A DNA stretch of 64,000 bases from JBBKWH01 sp037968855 (GTDB lineage: Bacteria > Pseudomonadota > Gammaproteobacteria > Pseudomonadales > Moraxellaceae): assembly GCA_037968855.1 (NCBI GenBank), contig JBBKWH010000070.1, positions 6,223 to 70,222 of the forward strand, given 5' to 3'. The notes below the pieces were generated by a model. It ran no database searches and was not told where the DNA came from. It saw only the letters and a program-made list of their open reading frames with translations. This document shows positions 49,152 to 58,396 of the stretch, piece after piece. The number at the start of each line of letters is the position of its first letter. The stretch's first letter is position 1. A program made the position numbers and the translations under genes.

Positions 49152-50513
49152 TCAATCCGCAGAGGGTTTGTCTGATGTTTTATCTAGGCCCCGAATCACG
49201 TTGACCGCCAACACCGCCAATACCAACACCATCAGCAGCAAAAATCCCCATAAGCCATAGCGACGCCATGGCGTTGGCGTGGCAAGGGTAGTCAATTCGC
49301 CAATCGTTGCTGGTTGAGCTGTCGGTAAAGGACTGGGCAAGACCGATAACGGCAAACTGATTTGTGGATACACCAACAACCGATAAGGTGCTTCACCTTG
49401 GGCCAAAAACCACAGTTCGCGCTTGGGCATAATGGCTAGCGCCTGCATTGCGCCAACTGGCCCTTGACCGACCAAACGCCAATCGCTGGCTTGTTGAGGC
49501 GTTTGCCAACTGACCCGATTTTGTTCGGCAGCTTGTCCGGCAGGTGGATATTGCCAATGGTACAAACTGGCTTGGCGAATGGTCTGCCAGCGCGGTTTTA
49601 GATCGCTGGCGGTCTGAGTTTGCATCTGTACATCAAAGGTCCAGACCTGATCCATCGGAATCTGCCATTGCCAACCAAGCACGGGCCAAGCCTGTGGCAA
49701 ATGCACCTGCCATTGGCCTAACTGAGCGCTTGGCTCAAAGCGAACTGCTTGGGTTTGTACTTGTGCTTGGGCAGCCGGTTGGTCTTGCAAAATCACCGAT
49801 TGCAGCGCCACTGGCTCAGATAGATGCAATCGCCAGTAGCGATAATGGCCCATCGGTGCAAGGGTATTTTGCCGCACCACTTTGCCTGACTCATCGGTGG
49901 TTTGCAGCACACTCCCCGACCCCGCTGCCTGCCAATCGACCAAATCATCACTGCCTTCGATCTGTACCGTCACGGCCAAATTTTGGCTTGGCCACGTCAG
50001 GATTAAACGGCGACTGCCCTCCGTTAAGGTCTCACTATCAAGATGTGGATTGGGTAAAACCAGTAACCACGTTTGGTCTGTATCGGTTGCTGTCGTGCTG
50101 TCTAGCGCTAGATCAGGCCATTGGATCATGGCCCGTGTCTGACCCGACTCTAGCTGCAATTTGACACCCAACGCCTGATCTGGGTTGAGCTGTGCTGCCG
50201 CAGGCCAACGATATAAACCTAAAGGATGCTGATGCACACGAGCCGTTTGCATCGGCGTGACCATCCGCATCGGCATCACTTGATCGCGGGCATCCACCAC
50301 CCGTAACGCCTGCTCCGACAGTCCATACACCGCTGCAACCGCATCCGGTGGCAAATCCACCCGCTGCACCCCTGCGCCAGTCACCTGTAAACGGGCTTGC
50401 TGACTGATCGGTGTGGCGGCCCAACTGGGCAGACTGATCGACAACGTGAGCAAGCCCATGCATAACCCAACATGCCAAGTATTGCCGTCCTGTCTTAAAT
50501 TTTCATGGCTCAT
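49152..50513 (-). CDS. DUF3999 domain membrane-anchored exported protein
   Basis: A 453-residue protein with a signal peptide (about residues 1-33, ending SWA), a large Gln/Trp-rich beta-sandwich region matching DUF3999, and a C-terminal transmembrane helix (GLWGFLLLMVLVLAVLAVNVI) with a short cytoplasmic tail. The ATG at 50513 has AGGA upstream; the extension to 50546 would overlap the preceding gene. It follows the DUF2339 gene by ten bases, its usual partner in gammaproteobacteria. Confidence 0.87.
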   Translation of the reverse strand: MSHENLRQDGNTWHVGLCMGLLTLSISLPSWAATPISQQARLQVTGAGVQRVDLPPDAVAAVYGLSEQALRVVDARDQVMPMRMVTPMQTARVHQHPLGLYRWPAAAQLNPDQALGVKLQLESGQTRAMIQWPDLALDSTTATDTDQTWLLVLPNPHLDSETLTEGSRRLILTWPSQNLAVTVQIEGSDDLVDWQAAGSGSVLQTTDESGKVVRQNTLAPMGHYRYWRLHLSEPVALQSVILQDQPAAQAQVQTQAVRFEPSAQLGQWQVHLPQAWPVLGWQWQIPMDQVWTFDVQMQTQTASDLKPRWQTIRQASLYHWQYPPAGQAAEQNRVSWQTPQQASDWRLVGQGPVGAMQALAIMPKRELWFLAQGEAPYRLLVYPQISLPLSVLPSPLPTAQPATIGELTTLATPTPWRRYGLWGFLLLMVLVLAVLAVNVIRGLDKTSDKPSAD

Positions 50514-50523
50514 TAGACTGATC

Positions 50524-53484
50524 CTATTGATTGTTTTTATCATCATTGGGCTGACTCAGATCGCTGACCGACTCATCCGATGCTGGGGGCAATGGGGCCA
50601 AATAACCAATCACCAGCATGATCAAGCCCGCCCCAATAAACGAAATCACCCGTGCAATCGCTGCCACATTGGATAGATCGACCAACAGCAACTTGATCAC
50701 CACCAGCGACAACAAACCAATACCGGCCACCCAGACCACCCGTCCTTGCGGCAAGCGCCCTCGACTCGAGAGCACCGTCAGCAGCAAGGCCATTAAGGTC
50801 CAGACAATGGTCAAACTGGTCTGCACGCTATCGGACGACCACGCCCCTGACGTCCACAGTGGTGTGCCAATCCATTGATGCAGACTGCGCACCACCATAC
50901 TGCTCAGACTAACAAACACCACCAAGCCCACACCCAGCAACATTGGCAAGCGCATCTGCGCGACCACATCGCGTTGCACAGCCAGTGCTGCAAACAGCAG
51001 GATCAGGCCAAGGGTGATATCGAGTGGATTGATCACCGGCACATACGGCAAGCCCCACATCTGACCACTGGCGCTGGCATTCACCGCTAGCGCCCACAGG
51101 CCCATCGGTATTAAGACGATCCACACCACATCACGACGCACTTGCGCCACATCAAACCATGCCGATTGCACACGGCTATAACTGAGCCACAGCATCACGC
51201 AAACGGGCAAAATGACAGGACTAATCGGTTGCAAGCTCGGCCAGAGGGTATCGGGCAATAAGGCCAGCAACAGCAAGGCCGATAGCAATGCCAACGCCTG
51301 ATCAACGCGAGTATTGACGGCCATCTCAGTGGATACATTCACTCGCTGCAAACGCATCAACGCATAGGCCCACAACGCCAACAGCACCACTGATGCCAGC
51401 CACAGCATCGCCAGCAAAAACCCGCTGGCCTGATACGGCATCGCCATCAGCGTCGCCAACAAGAAAAATGTAGCCATCGGCCACATCACCCGCGTACTCA
51501 TCTGTAACGCAGGCCAAACCAATTGACGCAACGCCATTAACGATACTGCACCGATCAGCAGCACATCACCGACCAAACGCAGCGTCTCTGGCTGTAGCAG
51601 CCATAGCGTTAAACCAAACTGCCGCCAGCTTTGTTCTAGCAACAGCACACTCATCAACAAACCAACCAGCATCACCACTGTTGATGCACCTGTCGGCATA
51701 CGATGCGCCACCGTTTGATCTATCGCAGAATCGGCCACTGGATTAGACCCATCGCCCTGCCATAGCACTGGCCGTAAAAACAACGCCGAAATCCACACCG
51801 CTACCGTCAAAACCAATAATCCCATCCACTGACCAGTCGCCTGTGGGGCAAACCAGACCCACACCAACAAGGCCGCGCTAATGACCTGCAAGCCCAGACC
51901 AAATAGCACCGGCCAATAGCGTATCTGCCGTTGACCAATCCAGACCAGCGCTGCACCTTGCACCGCCCAACCCACCGAGGTCCACCGCGCATCCAACGCC
52001 AGCGGCAACACCAAGGCCAAAAATCCCACCCCAAGCGCCAATGTGCCTTCGGTCAACAAGCGCATGCCACTGCCTTGACGCAACAAGTGCTTGCCCAATA
52101 ACAAATACAACAACGACAAGCACGCACTACTGATCGCCAAGGCATACGGCAAATCGTGCAGCAAGCCCGCCTGCAAGCCAAAACCCAACAACGGCACCCC
52201 AAACAGCAACCCGCTATCCACCACCGGAATCGGCGCGATTTGTTGCTCTGTTTGCTGGCCTGTTTGCTCATATATGTACAGCGATGCTGAACTTTGAGCC
52301 GCGACCAACTGCTGGCTATAACGCACCGCCATAAACACATACAACGCCAAATGGGCCAGCAACAAGCCTTCCAACGGCCAGCGCAAAGCCGGATTAAATT
52401 GCTGCCAGCCCCAAAATCCAGCCAAGCCAAACGTCACCGTCGCACCCAGCAAATTCAGTACTTTCCACGTCCGATAATGCGCAATCCACGCCATCGCCAC
52501 GTTGAGCAACAAGTAATAACTAAACAAGCCCACCACATTGCCGCTATGGGTCGAGGTCAAAATCGGTGCTAAGAATGCGCCACCAAACGCCAATAACGCC
52601 AACGGCAAGGCATCTTGCCGCACTGCCAGCGCCGCCGAAATCGCCGCCAACACTGCCAGCAGAGCAAAGGTCAACGACGACGGCAATAATTGATACAAGC
52701 GAAACGCCGCAAATAAGGTCAAATATAAGGTCGCAAGACCCGCCCCCTGCACACTTAAAGCATAGCCACGCCGCCGCTCACGCAAATAAACACCCAAACC
52801 AGTCAACGCGACCCCGCCAGCCGCGACCAAGGCCAAACGCAACTCAATCGGCACATCAATATAGTCATTGGCCAACCGCAGCAACAACACCACGCCCACC
52901 AACAACACCAACACGCCAATCCGTACAATTAGATTGCCACCAGTAAACCACTGCATCAGCGACTGCCACACCGAGGTCACCACCGACAACGACTGCTCGT
53001 CTGGTTCTAAGGCAGTGGTCTGACGGGTCTTGATCGGAGAGGTGGTCACCATTGGTGAACGGATCGGCGGTGGCATTTGGGCGGATGCTGGCGTCTGTGG
53101 TTGCGCTTGATTGCCCTGTGTAAACGGCCAATCGGCTGGTGCAGAGAAGGGATCACGCTCTGCGCTAGGGGTGATAGAGGGCGTCACAGGTGGTGATGGT
53201 GGAGCTAAGGTCGCATCTAAAGTCGGCGGGCCTAGATCGGTCGCTGGTACTGAATCTGCGACCATTGGATCGAGTTCAACAGGATCGACCACTTCTGCTA
53301 CAGATGCTGATACGGGTGCGCTGGCCTGTGATAACTTGGCCACTTGACGCTCAAGCCGTTGCATCCGTGCGATCAATTGATCATGCACGTGCTGGCTGCG
53401 TCGATAGACTTTAAGCGCCAATATTATCGGCAACAGCCACACAAACAGCAGCAGCAACACCACGCCAGACCAAATCATCTTCAT
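50524..53484 (-). CDS. DUF2339 polytopic membrane protein
   Basis: A 986-residue protein. Residues 1-20 form one helix, followed by a short coiled coil (about 30-55), a Pro/Ala-rich linker (60-165), then roughly 25 hydrophobic helices to the end. Arrays of this kind match DUF2339, a large putative membrane enzyme or transporter family of unknown function. It lies directly upstream of the DUF3999 gene, so they probably act together in the envelope. Confidence 0.9.
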   Translation of the reverse strand: MKMIWSGVVLLLLFVWLLPIILALKVYRRSQHVHDQLIARMQRLERQVAKLSQASAPVSASVAEVVDPVELDPMVADSVPATDLGPPTLDATLAPPSPPVTPSITPSAERDPFSAPADWPFTQGNQAQPQTPASAQMPPPIRSPMVTTSPIKTRQTTALEPDEQSLSVVTSVWQSLMQWFTGGNLIVRIGVLVLLVGVVLLLRLANDYIDVPIELRLALVAAGGVALTGLGVYLRERRRGYALSVQGAGLATLYLTLFAAFRLYQLLPSSLTFALLAVLAAISAALAVRQDALPLALLAFGGAFLAPILTSTHSGNVVGLFSYYLLLNVAMAWIAHYRTWKVLNLLGATVTFGLAGFWGWQQFNPALRWPLEGLLLAHLALYVFMAVRYSQQLVAAQSSASLYIYEQTGQQTEQQIAPIPVVDSGLLFGVPLLGFGLQAGLLHDLPYALAISSACLSLLYLLLGKHLLRQGSGMRLLTEGTLALGVGFLALVLPLALDARWTSVGWAVQGAALVWIGQRQIRYWPVLFGLGLQVISAALLVWVWFAPQATGQWMGLLVLTVAVWISALFLRPVLWQGDGSNPVADSAIDQTVAHRMPTGASTVVMLVGLLMSVLLLEQSWRQFGLTLWLLQPETLRLVGDVLLIGAVSLMALRQLVWPALQMSTRVMWPMATFFLLATLMAMPYQASGFLLAMLWLASVVLLALWAYALMRLQRVNVSTEMAVNTRVDQALALLSALLLLALLPDTLWPSLQPISPVILPVCVMLWLSYSRVQSAWFDVAQVRRDVVWIVLIPMGLWALAVNASASGQMWGLPYVPVINPLDITLGLILLFAALAVQRDVVAQMRLPMLLGVGLVVFVSLSSMVVRSLHQWIGTPLWTSGAWSSDSVQTSLTIVWTLMALLLTVLSSRGRLPQGRVVWVAGIGLLSLVVIKLLLVDLSNVAAIARVISFIGAGLIMLVIGYLAPLPPASDESVSDLSQPNDDKNNQ

Positions 53485-53697
53485 TATCCTGATGACCCGA
53501 TGATCATCTTTATGTCTATTTGCCCCGATCCTAACGTGTTTTTCTCGCGATTGCTGTGCCCTGTAAGGCCATAGTCGGCATCATCTGGCATACATCCATT
53601 GATCCAAGAATGGTCAATTGCTTGATACAAGGCCGTGTAGCAGCCTCGTTTCGCGTTACCATAGCCACCAACTTTTTTGTCCACGTCTGGAGCCGCC

Positions 53698-56457
53698 ATG
53701 CCCCCCTTCATTCTGGTCGATGGCTCGTATTATCTGTTTCGGGCCTTTCATGCCCTGCCACCGTTGACCAATAAAGATGGTATGCAAACCAACGCGGTCA
53801 AAGGCGCGCTGTCTGCTTTAAATAAACTGATGCGTCGCTTTGAACCCACCCACATGGCCGTGGTGTTTGATACGCCAGAACCGACTTTTCGGCACGAACT
53901 CTCCGCCGACTACAAAGCACACCGCCCTGCTATGCCATCCGAACTATCGGTGCAAATCCCGTATTTGCATAACGTGATTCGTGCGCTGGGCATTCCACTG
54001 CTGCTGATGCCGGGTGCAGAAGCCGATGATCTGATTGGCACCTTAGCCAAACGTGCCTGTATTGAAGGCCATCACGTGCTGATTTCAACCGGCGACAAAG
54101 ACATGTGTCAGTTGGTGGATGATCACGTCAAGCTCGAAGACAGCTTTAAAGACAAAGTCATGGACTATGACGCGGTGGTGGAAAAATTTGGTGTGCGTCC
54201 GGATCAAATTATTGATTATCTGACTCTGATGGGCGATGCCTCCGATGGCATTAAAGGCATTCCAAAAGTTGGCGCAAAAACCGCCACCAAACTGCTGCAA
54301 CAATACGGCACCATCGCCGGTATTTTAGAACACATCGACGAGATCAAAGGCGCGGTCGGCAACAGCCTGCGCGAACATGCACACGAAATACCGCTCAATC
54401 ACCAACTGGCCTCGATTGTCTGTGACTTGCCGTTAGAACTCGATTGGCACGAACTTAAACTGGCCGCACCCAACGTGCCAGAACTCAAGCGCCTGTATAG
54501 CGAACTGGATTTTAAGGGACTATTACAATCGATTGAACACCCCAATCATCCAGACAATCTGAGTGCGAGCCCAAGCGCTCACACTGCACCAGCACCAGAT
54601 GGCAACGACGTGCCAGCGGTACTGGATACGGATAATCCATCAGCAACCGATGCAGTGATCGACACCCAATGGCATACCATCCTGACCCAAGCTGACTTTG
54701 ATGCCTTATTTGCCCGCCTAAGCCAAGCCGAACAGTTTGTCATCGATACCGAAACCACCAGCCTTGACTGGCGGCAAGCACGGATTGTCGGTCTGTCGTT
54801 TGCCTTGCAAGCACACGAAGCGTTTTATATTCCGCTGGCACACGACTATTTGGGCGCACCAGAACAGCTTGATCGCGACACCATCTTGTTCCAACTCAAA
54901 CCGATCCTCGAAAACAACCTAATCGGCAAGATTGGCCAGCACCTCAAATATGACGCCCACGTACTCAACAATCACGGCATTACCCTGCAAGGCTGGGTGT
55001 TTGACACCATGCTGGCGTCTTATGTGATCAACCCGACCGCCACACGCCACGGCATGGATGATCTGGCCAAGCACTATTTGGGCTATAGCACCACCACGTT
55101 TGAAGATGTGGCGGGCAAAGGGGTCAAGCAACTGACTTTTAATCAAGTCGAGATCGAAAAAGCCGCGCCGTATGCCTGCGAAGATGCCGACATTACCTAT
55201 CGTTTATACGACCTGTTTCGTCAACAATTGATCGAACTGCCTGCACAGCAGCAACTCTTGGTTGATATAGAACTGCCCACCGCACAGATTTTGGGCGAGA
55301 TGGAAAACAATGGCATCGCCTTAGACACCGATGAGCTGACTCGCTTAGGCCAACGCTTTGAACAACAGATGCAGCAGATTGAAATCAGTGCGCACGACCT
55401 AGCCGGACAAGCCTTTAATGTGTCATCGCCCAAACAACTCGGCGAGATTTTATTTGATACGCTCGGTGTAGCGGGTGGCAAAAAAACCGCGTCTGGGCAA
55501 TATGCCACCGGCGAGAGCGTACTGGAAAAAATCGACCATCCGCTGGCCGCTACCGTGCTGGAATATCGTGGACTAGCCAAGCTCAAAAGCACCTACACCG
55601 ACCGTCTGGTCGAACAAGCCGATCCAGTCAGCCATCGCGTGCATACCAGTTACCATCAAGCCAACACCTCGACCGGTCGCCTGTCCTCATCTGATCCTAA
55701 TTTACAAAACATCCCGATTCGCAACGACACAGGCCGGCTAATTCGCCGTGCCTTTATTGCTCCCACAGGTCGCGTGTTATTGGCCGCCGACTACTCGCAA
55801 ATCGAACTGCGTTTGATGGCGCATTTTTCGCAAGATGCCGCCTTGCTCAACGCCTTCCGCGAGGGCAAAGACATTCACCAAGCCACAGCCGCCGAAGTGC
55901 TTGGCATCGCCCTAGAAGACGTGACCAACGAGCAACGCCGTCAAGCCAAAGCGATTAACTTTGGCTTGCTGTACGGCATGTCATCGTTTGGTCTGGCCAA
56001 GCAACTCAAGTTGTCGCGCAGCGAATCGCAGTCATATATCAACCTGTACTTTGCCCGCTACCCTGGTGTGCTGGCCTATATGGAACGCACCCGCGCCCAA
56101 GCCGCCGCACAGGGTTATGTCAGCACGCTCATGGGCCGTCGTTTATACACCCCAGACATTCACGCCCGCGCGCCAATGATTCGCCAAGCCGCCGAACGTG
56201 CTGCGATTAACGCCCCACTGCAAGGCTCGGCTGCTGATATCATCAAACTGGCGATGATCGCAGTAGACCGGATTCTGCCCAAAGACCAAGCCAAAATGCT
56301 GCTACAAGTACATGATGAACTGGTATTTGAAGTCGATACCGATCTGGCCCCACACCTGATTCCTGTGATCCGCGACGCCATGCAAAGCGTAGTCGCCATT
56401 GACGTGCCGCTGGTAGTCGATATTGGTCAAGGCCAAAACTGGGATGACGCGCACTAA
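53698..56457 (+). CDS. polA: DNA polymerase I
   Basis: Repair and Okazaki fragment processing polymerase, 919 residues. An N-terminal 5'-3' exonuclease (VDGSYYLFRAFHA, DKDMCQL, YLTLMGDASDGIKGIPKVG) leads to a 3'-5' exonuclease with DTETTSLDW intact, then the family A polymerase: motif A DYSQIELRLMAHFS, motif B RQAKAINFGLLYGMSS and motif C VHDELVFEV. All three activities look intact. GGAG lies six bases before the ATG at 53698; the upstream in-frame codons are rejected. Confidence 0.97.
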   Translation: MPPFILVDGSYYLFRAFHALPPLTNKDGMQTNAVKGALSALNKLMRRFEPTHMAVVFDTPEPTFRHELSADYKAHRPAMPSELSVQIPYLHNVIRALGIPLLLMPGAEADDLIGTLAKRACIEGHHVLISTGDKDMCQLVDDHVKLEDSFKDKVMDYDAVVEKFGVRPDQIIDYLTLMGDASDGIKGIPKVGAKTATKLLQQYGTIAGILEHIDEIKGAVGNSLREHAHEIPLNHQLASIVCDLPLELDWHELKLAAPNVPELKRLYSELDFKGLLQSIEHPNHPDNLSASPSAHTAPAPDGNDVPAVLDTDNPSATDAVIDTQWHTILTQADFDALFARLSQAEQFVIDTETTSLDWRQARIVGLSFALQAHEAFYIPLAHDYLGAPEQLDRDTILFQLKPILENNLIGKIGQHLKYDAHVLNNHGITLQGWVFDTMLASYVINPTATRHGMDDLAKHYLGYSTTTFEDVAGKGVKQLTFNQVEIEKAAPYACEDADITYRLYDLFRQQLIELPAQQQLLVDIELPTAQILGEMENNGIALDTDELTRLGQRFEQQMQQIEISAHDLAGQAFNVSSPKQLGEILFDTLGVAGGKKTASGQYATGESVLEKIDHPLAATVLEYRGLAKLKSTYTDRLVEQADPVSHRVHTSYHQANTSTGRLSSSDPNLQNIPIRNDTGRLIRRAFIAPTGRVLLAADYSQIELRLMAHFSQDAALLNAFREGKDIHQATAAEVLGIALEDVTNEQRRQAKAINFGLLYGMSSFGLAKQLKLSRSESQSYINLYFARYPGVLAYMERTRAQAAAQGYVSTLMGRRLYTPDIHARAPMIRQAAERAAINAPLQGSAADIIKLAMIAVDRILPKDQAKMLLQVHDELVFEVDTDLAPHLIPVIRDAMQSVVAIDVPLVVDIGQGQNWDDAH

Positions 56458-56529
56458 ACCAAAATGAAGTGTTTTTTGCAGGGATGCCTGAGTGCAATTG
56501 TTCGAGCCTGAGCAGCACTGCTGCGCAAG

Positions 56530-56557
56530 GGCGAGTTTTGCACGAAAACGCCTCGCC
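56530..56557. repeat. Compound hairpin, REP-like
   Basis: Outer arms GGCGAG (56530-56535) and CTCGCC (56552-56557) and inner arms GTTTT/AAAAC (56535-56539, 56545-56549) give a bulged hairpin. Its position beside a second palindrome suggests a dispersed extragenic element; copy number cannot be judged here. Confidence 0.45.
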
Positions 56558-56572
56558 ACAGTGTTGCTCGTG

Positions 56573-56598
56573 CTTACTTTTGGTACATCAAAAGTAAG
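56573..56598. repeat. Perfect 10-bp inverted repeat CTTACTTTTG/CAAAAGTAAG
   Basis: Arms at 56573-56582 and 56589-56598 flank GTACAT. This palindrome resembles short extragenic repeats seen near gene ends in many Pseudomonadales genomes (recalled, not searched). Confidence 0.6.
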
Positions 56599-56685
56599 AA
56601 GATTTGCTATCCAAACTCAATCAAAAAGTTCCACCGCGATCTGTGCCGTGAATTTTTTTGATTAATCTACCCCCATCCAACCTGT

Positions 56686-56724
56686 AAAAAAGCCGTGACT
56701 TGCCCAATGCAACCACGGCTTTTT
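56686..56724. terminator. Bidirectional terminator between polA and aldehyde dehydrogenase
   Basis: GCCGTG (56692-56697) and CACGGC (56714-56719) pair, flanked by six A and five T residues. It can serve both convergent genes. Confidence 0.8.
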
Positions 56725-56746
56725 CTATCCAATCAATCAAACCAAA

Positions 56747-58183
56747 TCAATTCACTCCACGCGGCGCATGACGCAAATAATCCAAATCGCCTTCACTATC
56801 GCTATACGGTGGGAAACGGGTAGAAATGAGCGAAACCTTAGAATCATGCACCGTGCTGCGCGCATGGCTAAAGGTCAAGAATGAATACTCGCCATGATAA
56901 TGGCCCAGACCGCTGTTATTCACCCCACCAAACGGCAAACCGGCCACCGAAAAATGCACCATCGTGCCATTCTCAACCAAGCCACCACTGGTGCTGAGCG
57001 TCCGAATATGCCCAAGCTCAGCTTTATCGCCGGAGAATACATACATCGCTAATGGCTTGGGCTGTTGCTGCAAATGCTTGAGCACATCATCCAACTGCTC
57101 ATAAGCCAGTACCGGCAAGATTGGACCAAAAATCTCACTTTGCATCAAAGCATGATCGGCCGTGATACCACTCACCACTGTGGCTTCAAAAAAACGCTGC
57201 GCCGCATCGACCGTGCCACCGACCACTACATGTGCGCCTTTTGCCACATCTTGATTGAGCAATTCTTTTAAATGCTTGGCGCTATCGCTGCTAATGATCT
57301 TGGCGTAGTCACCTTTGGTTTTTTGCTGATGCACATCGCCCCACAGCTTGCTGATCTGGGCAGTCACTTCGGCCAAAAAATCATCTAGTACCGAGGCATC
57401 AACCCACACGTGATCCGGCGCAATACAGGTTTGCCCCGCATTTAAAAACTTACCCCAAACGATGCGGCTAGCAGCAAGGCTAAGATCAGCATTTTTGGTC
57501 ACGATGGTCGGGCTTTTGCCACCTAGCTCTAAGGTCACAGAAGCCAGATTTTTACTGGCAGCTTCCATAATGGTTTTGCCCACTTTGGAGCTACCAGTAA
57601 AGAAAATATGATCAAACGGCATTGCAGTTAGTGCTTTGGCCATACTGCTATCACCTAGCACCGTTGCCACATGATTACGATCAAAGGCTTGGTCGGTGAT
57701 TTTTTTCAGTAGTTGGCTGGTTTTAGGTGTTTTTTCGCTAGGGCGTAAGATCACCACATTACCGGCAGCAATCGCTCCCACCACCGGCACCAAGGCCAGA
57801 TTGACCGGATAATTCCACGGACTGAGCACCAACACTTGGCCCAAAGGCTCATAAATGACCTCAGCACTGGTCAAGCCCATAGTCAACGGGGTGATGATTT
57901 TTTTGGGTGCAGCCCATTTGGCCAAGTTGCTGATCATTTGATCAATTTCATGCATTACCGGATCAATATCCGATCCTTGTGCTTCAGCAGGATGTTTTCC
58001 GCAATCATCATGCAATGCTGCAATCAAGGCAGGGCGATGTTGTTCCATCACCGTTTTAAAGGACTTGAGTGTCTCAATCCGCTGCTCAATGCTGGTCTGC
58101 CGGATCGCCCAACGATTGTCACGCTGCTCGCGAAACAGCACATCAAGATCAGGGGCATTGACAGGTGATAATGCGGCATTCAT
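56747..58183 (-). CDS. Aldehyde dehydrogenase, class 3/coniferyl aldehyde type
   Basis: Oxidises aldehydes to acids with NAD(P)+. The 478-residue protein shows the catalytic Cys in NAGQTCIAPDHV, the general-base Glu in VTLELGGKSP, the cofactor motif FFTGSSKVGKTIM and the PWNYPVNLALVP segment typical of class 3 and CalB-type enzymes. The ATG at 58183 has GGAG eight bases upstream; the extension to 58288 is unlikely. No genes of an aromatic pathway flank it, so the substrate is open. Confidence 0.92.
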   Translation of the reverse strand: MNAALSPVNAPDLDVLFREQRDNRWAIRQTSIEQRIETLKSFKTVMEQHRPALIAALHDDCGKHPAEAQGSDIDPVMHEIDQMISNLAKWAAPKKIITPLTMGLTSAEVIYEPLGQVLVLSPWNYPVNLALVPVVGAIAAGNVVILRPSEKTPKTSQLLKKITDQAFDRNHVATVLGDSSMAKALTAMPFDHIFFTGSSKVGKTIMEAASKNLASVTLELGGKSPTIVTKNADLSLAASRIVWGKFLNAGQTCIAPDHVWVDASVLDDFLAEVTAQISKLWGDVHQQKTKGDYAKIISSDSAKHLKELLNQDVAKGAHVVVGGTVDAAQRFFEATVVSGITADHALMQSEIFGPILPVLAYEQLDDVLKHLQQQPKPLAMYVFSGDKAELGHIRTLSTSGGLVENGTMVHFSVAGLPFGGVNNSGLGHYHGEYSFLTFSHARSTVHDSKVSLISTRFPPYSDSEGDLDYLRHAPRGVN

Positions 58184-58323
58184 GGTGGTGCTCCATTCGT
58201 TCAGGTACGAGTTTGGGTGCTTTGATTCAAGCCTTGTCCACAGCCTAAACCGCCAATCCCGTGTACTGACGCGAACACCGCAAAGCACTGACGTGACGTT
58301 ACACAGTCAGCCAATCACTCACC

Positions 58324-58360
58324 AAAAAAAACGTCTTGCGCTATTTAGGGCAAGACGTTT
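58324..58360 (-). terminator. Rho-independent terminator of the dynamin-like GTPase gene
   Basis: Perfect 11-base arms (58329-58339 and 58350-58360, built on ACGTCTTGC/GCAAGACGT) followed on the minus strand by a T run (58324-58331). It lies 36 bases beyond the stop. Confidence 0.88.
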
Positions 58361-58396
58361 GCTGTTGTTGCATCACACGCAAGTGATTGATTAATG

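Larger units (their letters stand above)
56458..56746. other. polA-aldehyde dehydrogenase intergenic region with structured repeats
   Basis: This 289-base gap between convergent genes holds two adjacent hairpins (56530-56557 and 56573-56598) and a bidirectional terminator (56686-56724), each listed separately. The overlapping short ORFs do not resemble real proteins. Confidence 0.6.

Noticed and set aside
56243..56559. Short minus-strand ORFs across the polA end and the palindromes
   Set aside because: They read through polA and the inverted repeats; their apparent recurrence in databases reflects repeated extragenic DNA and not a protein.
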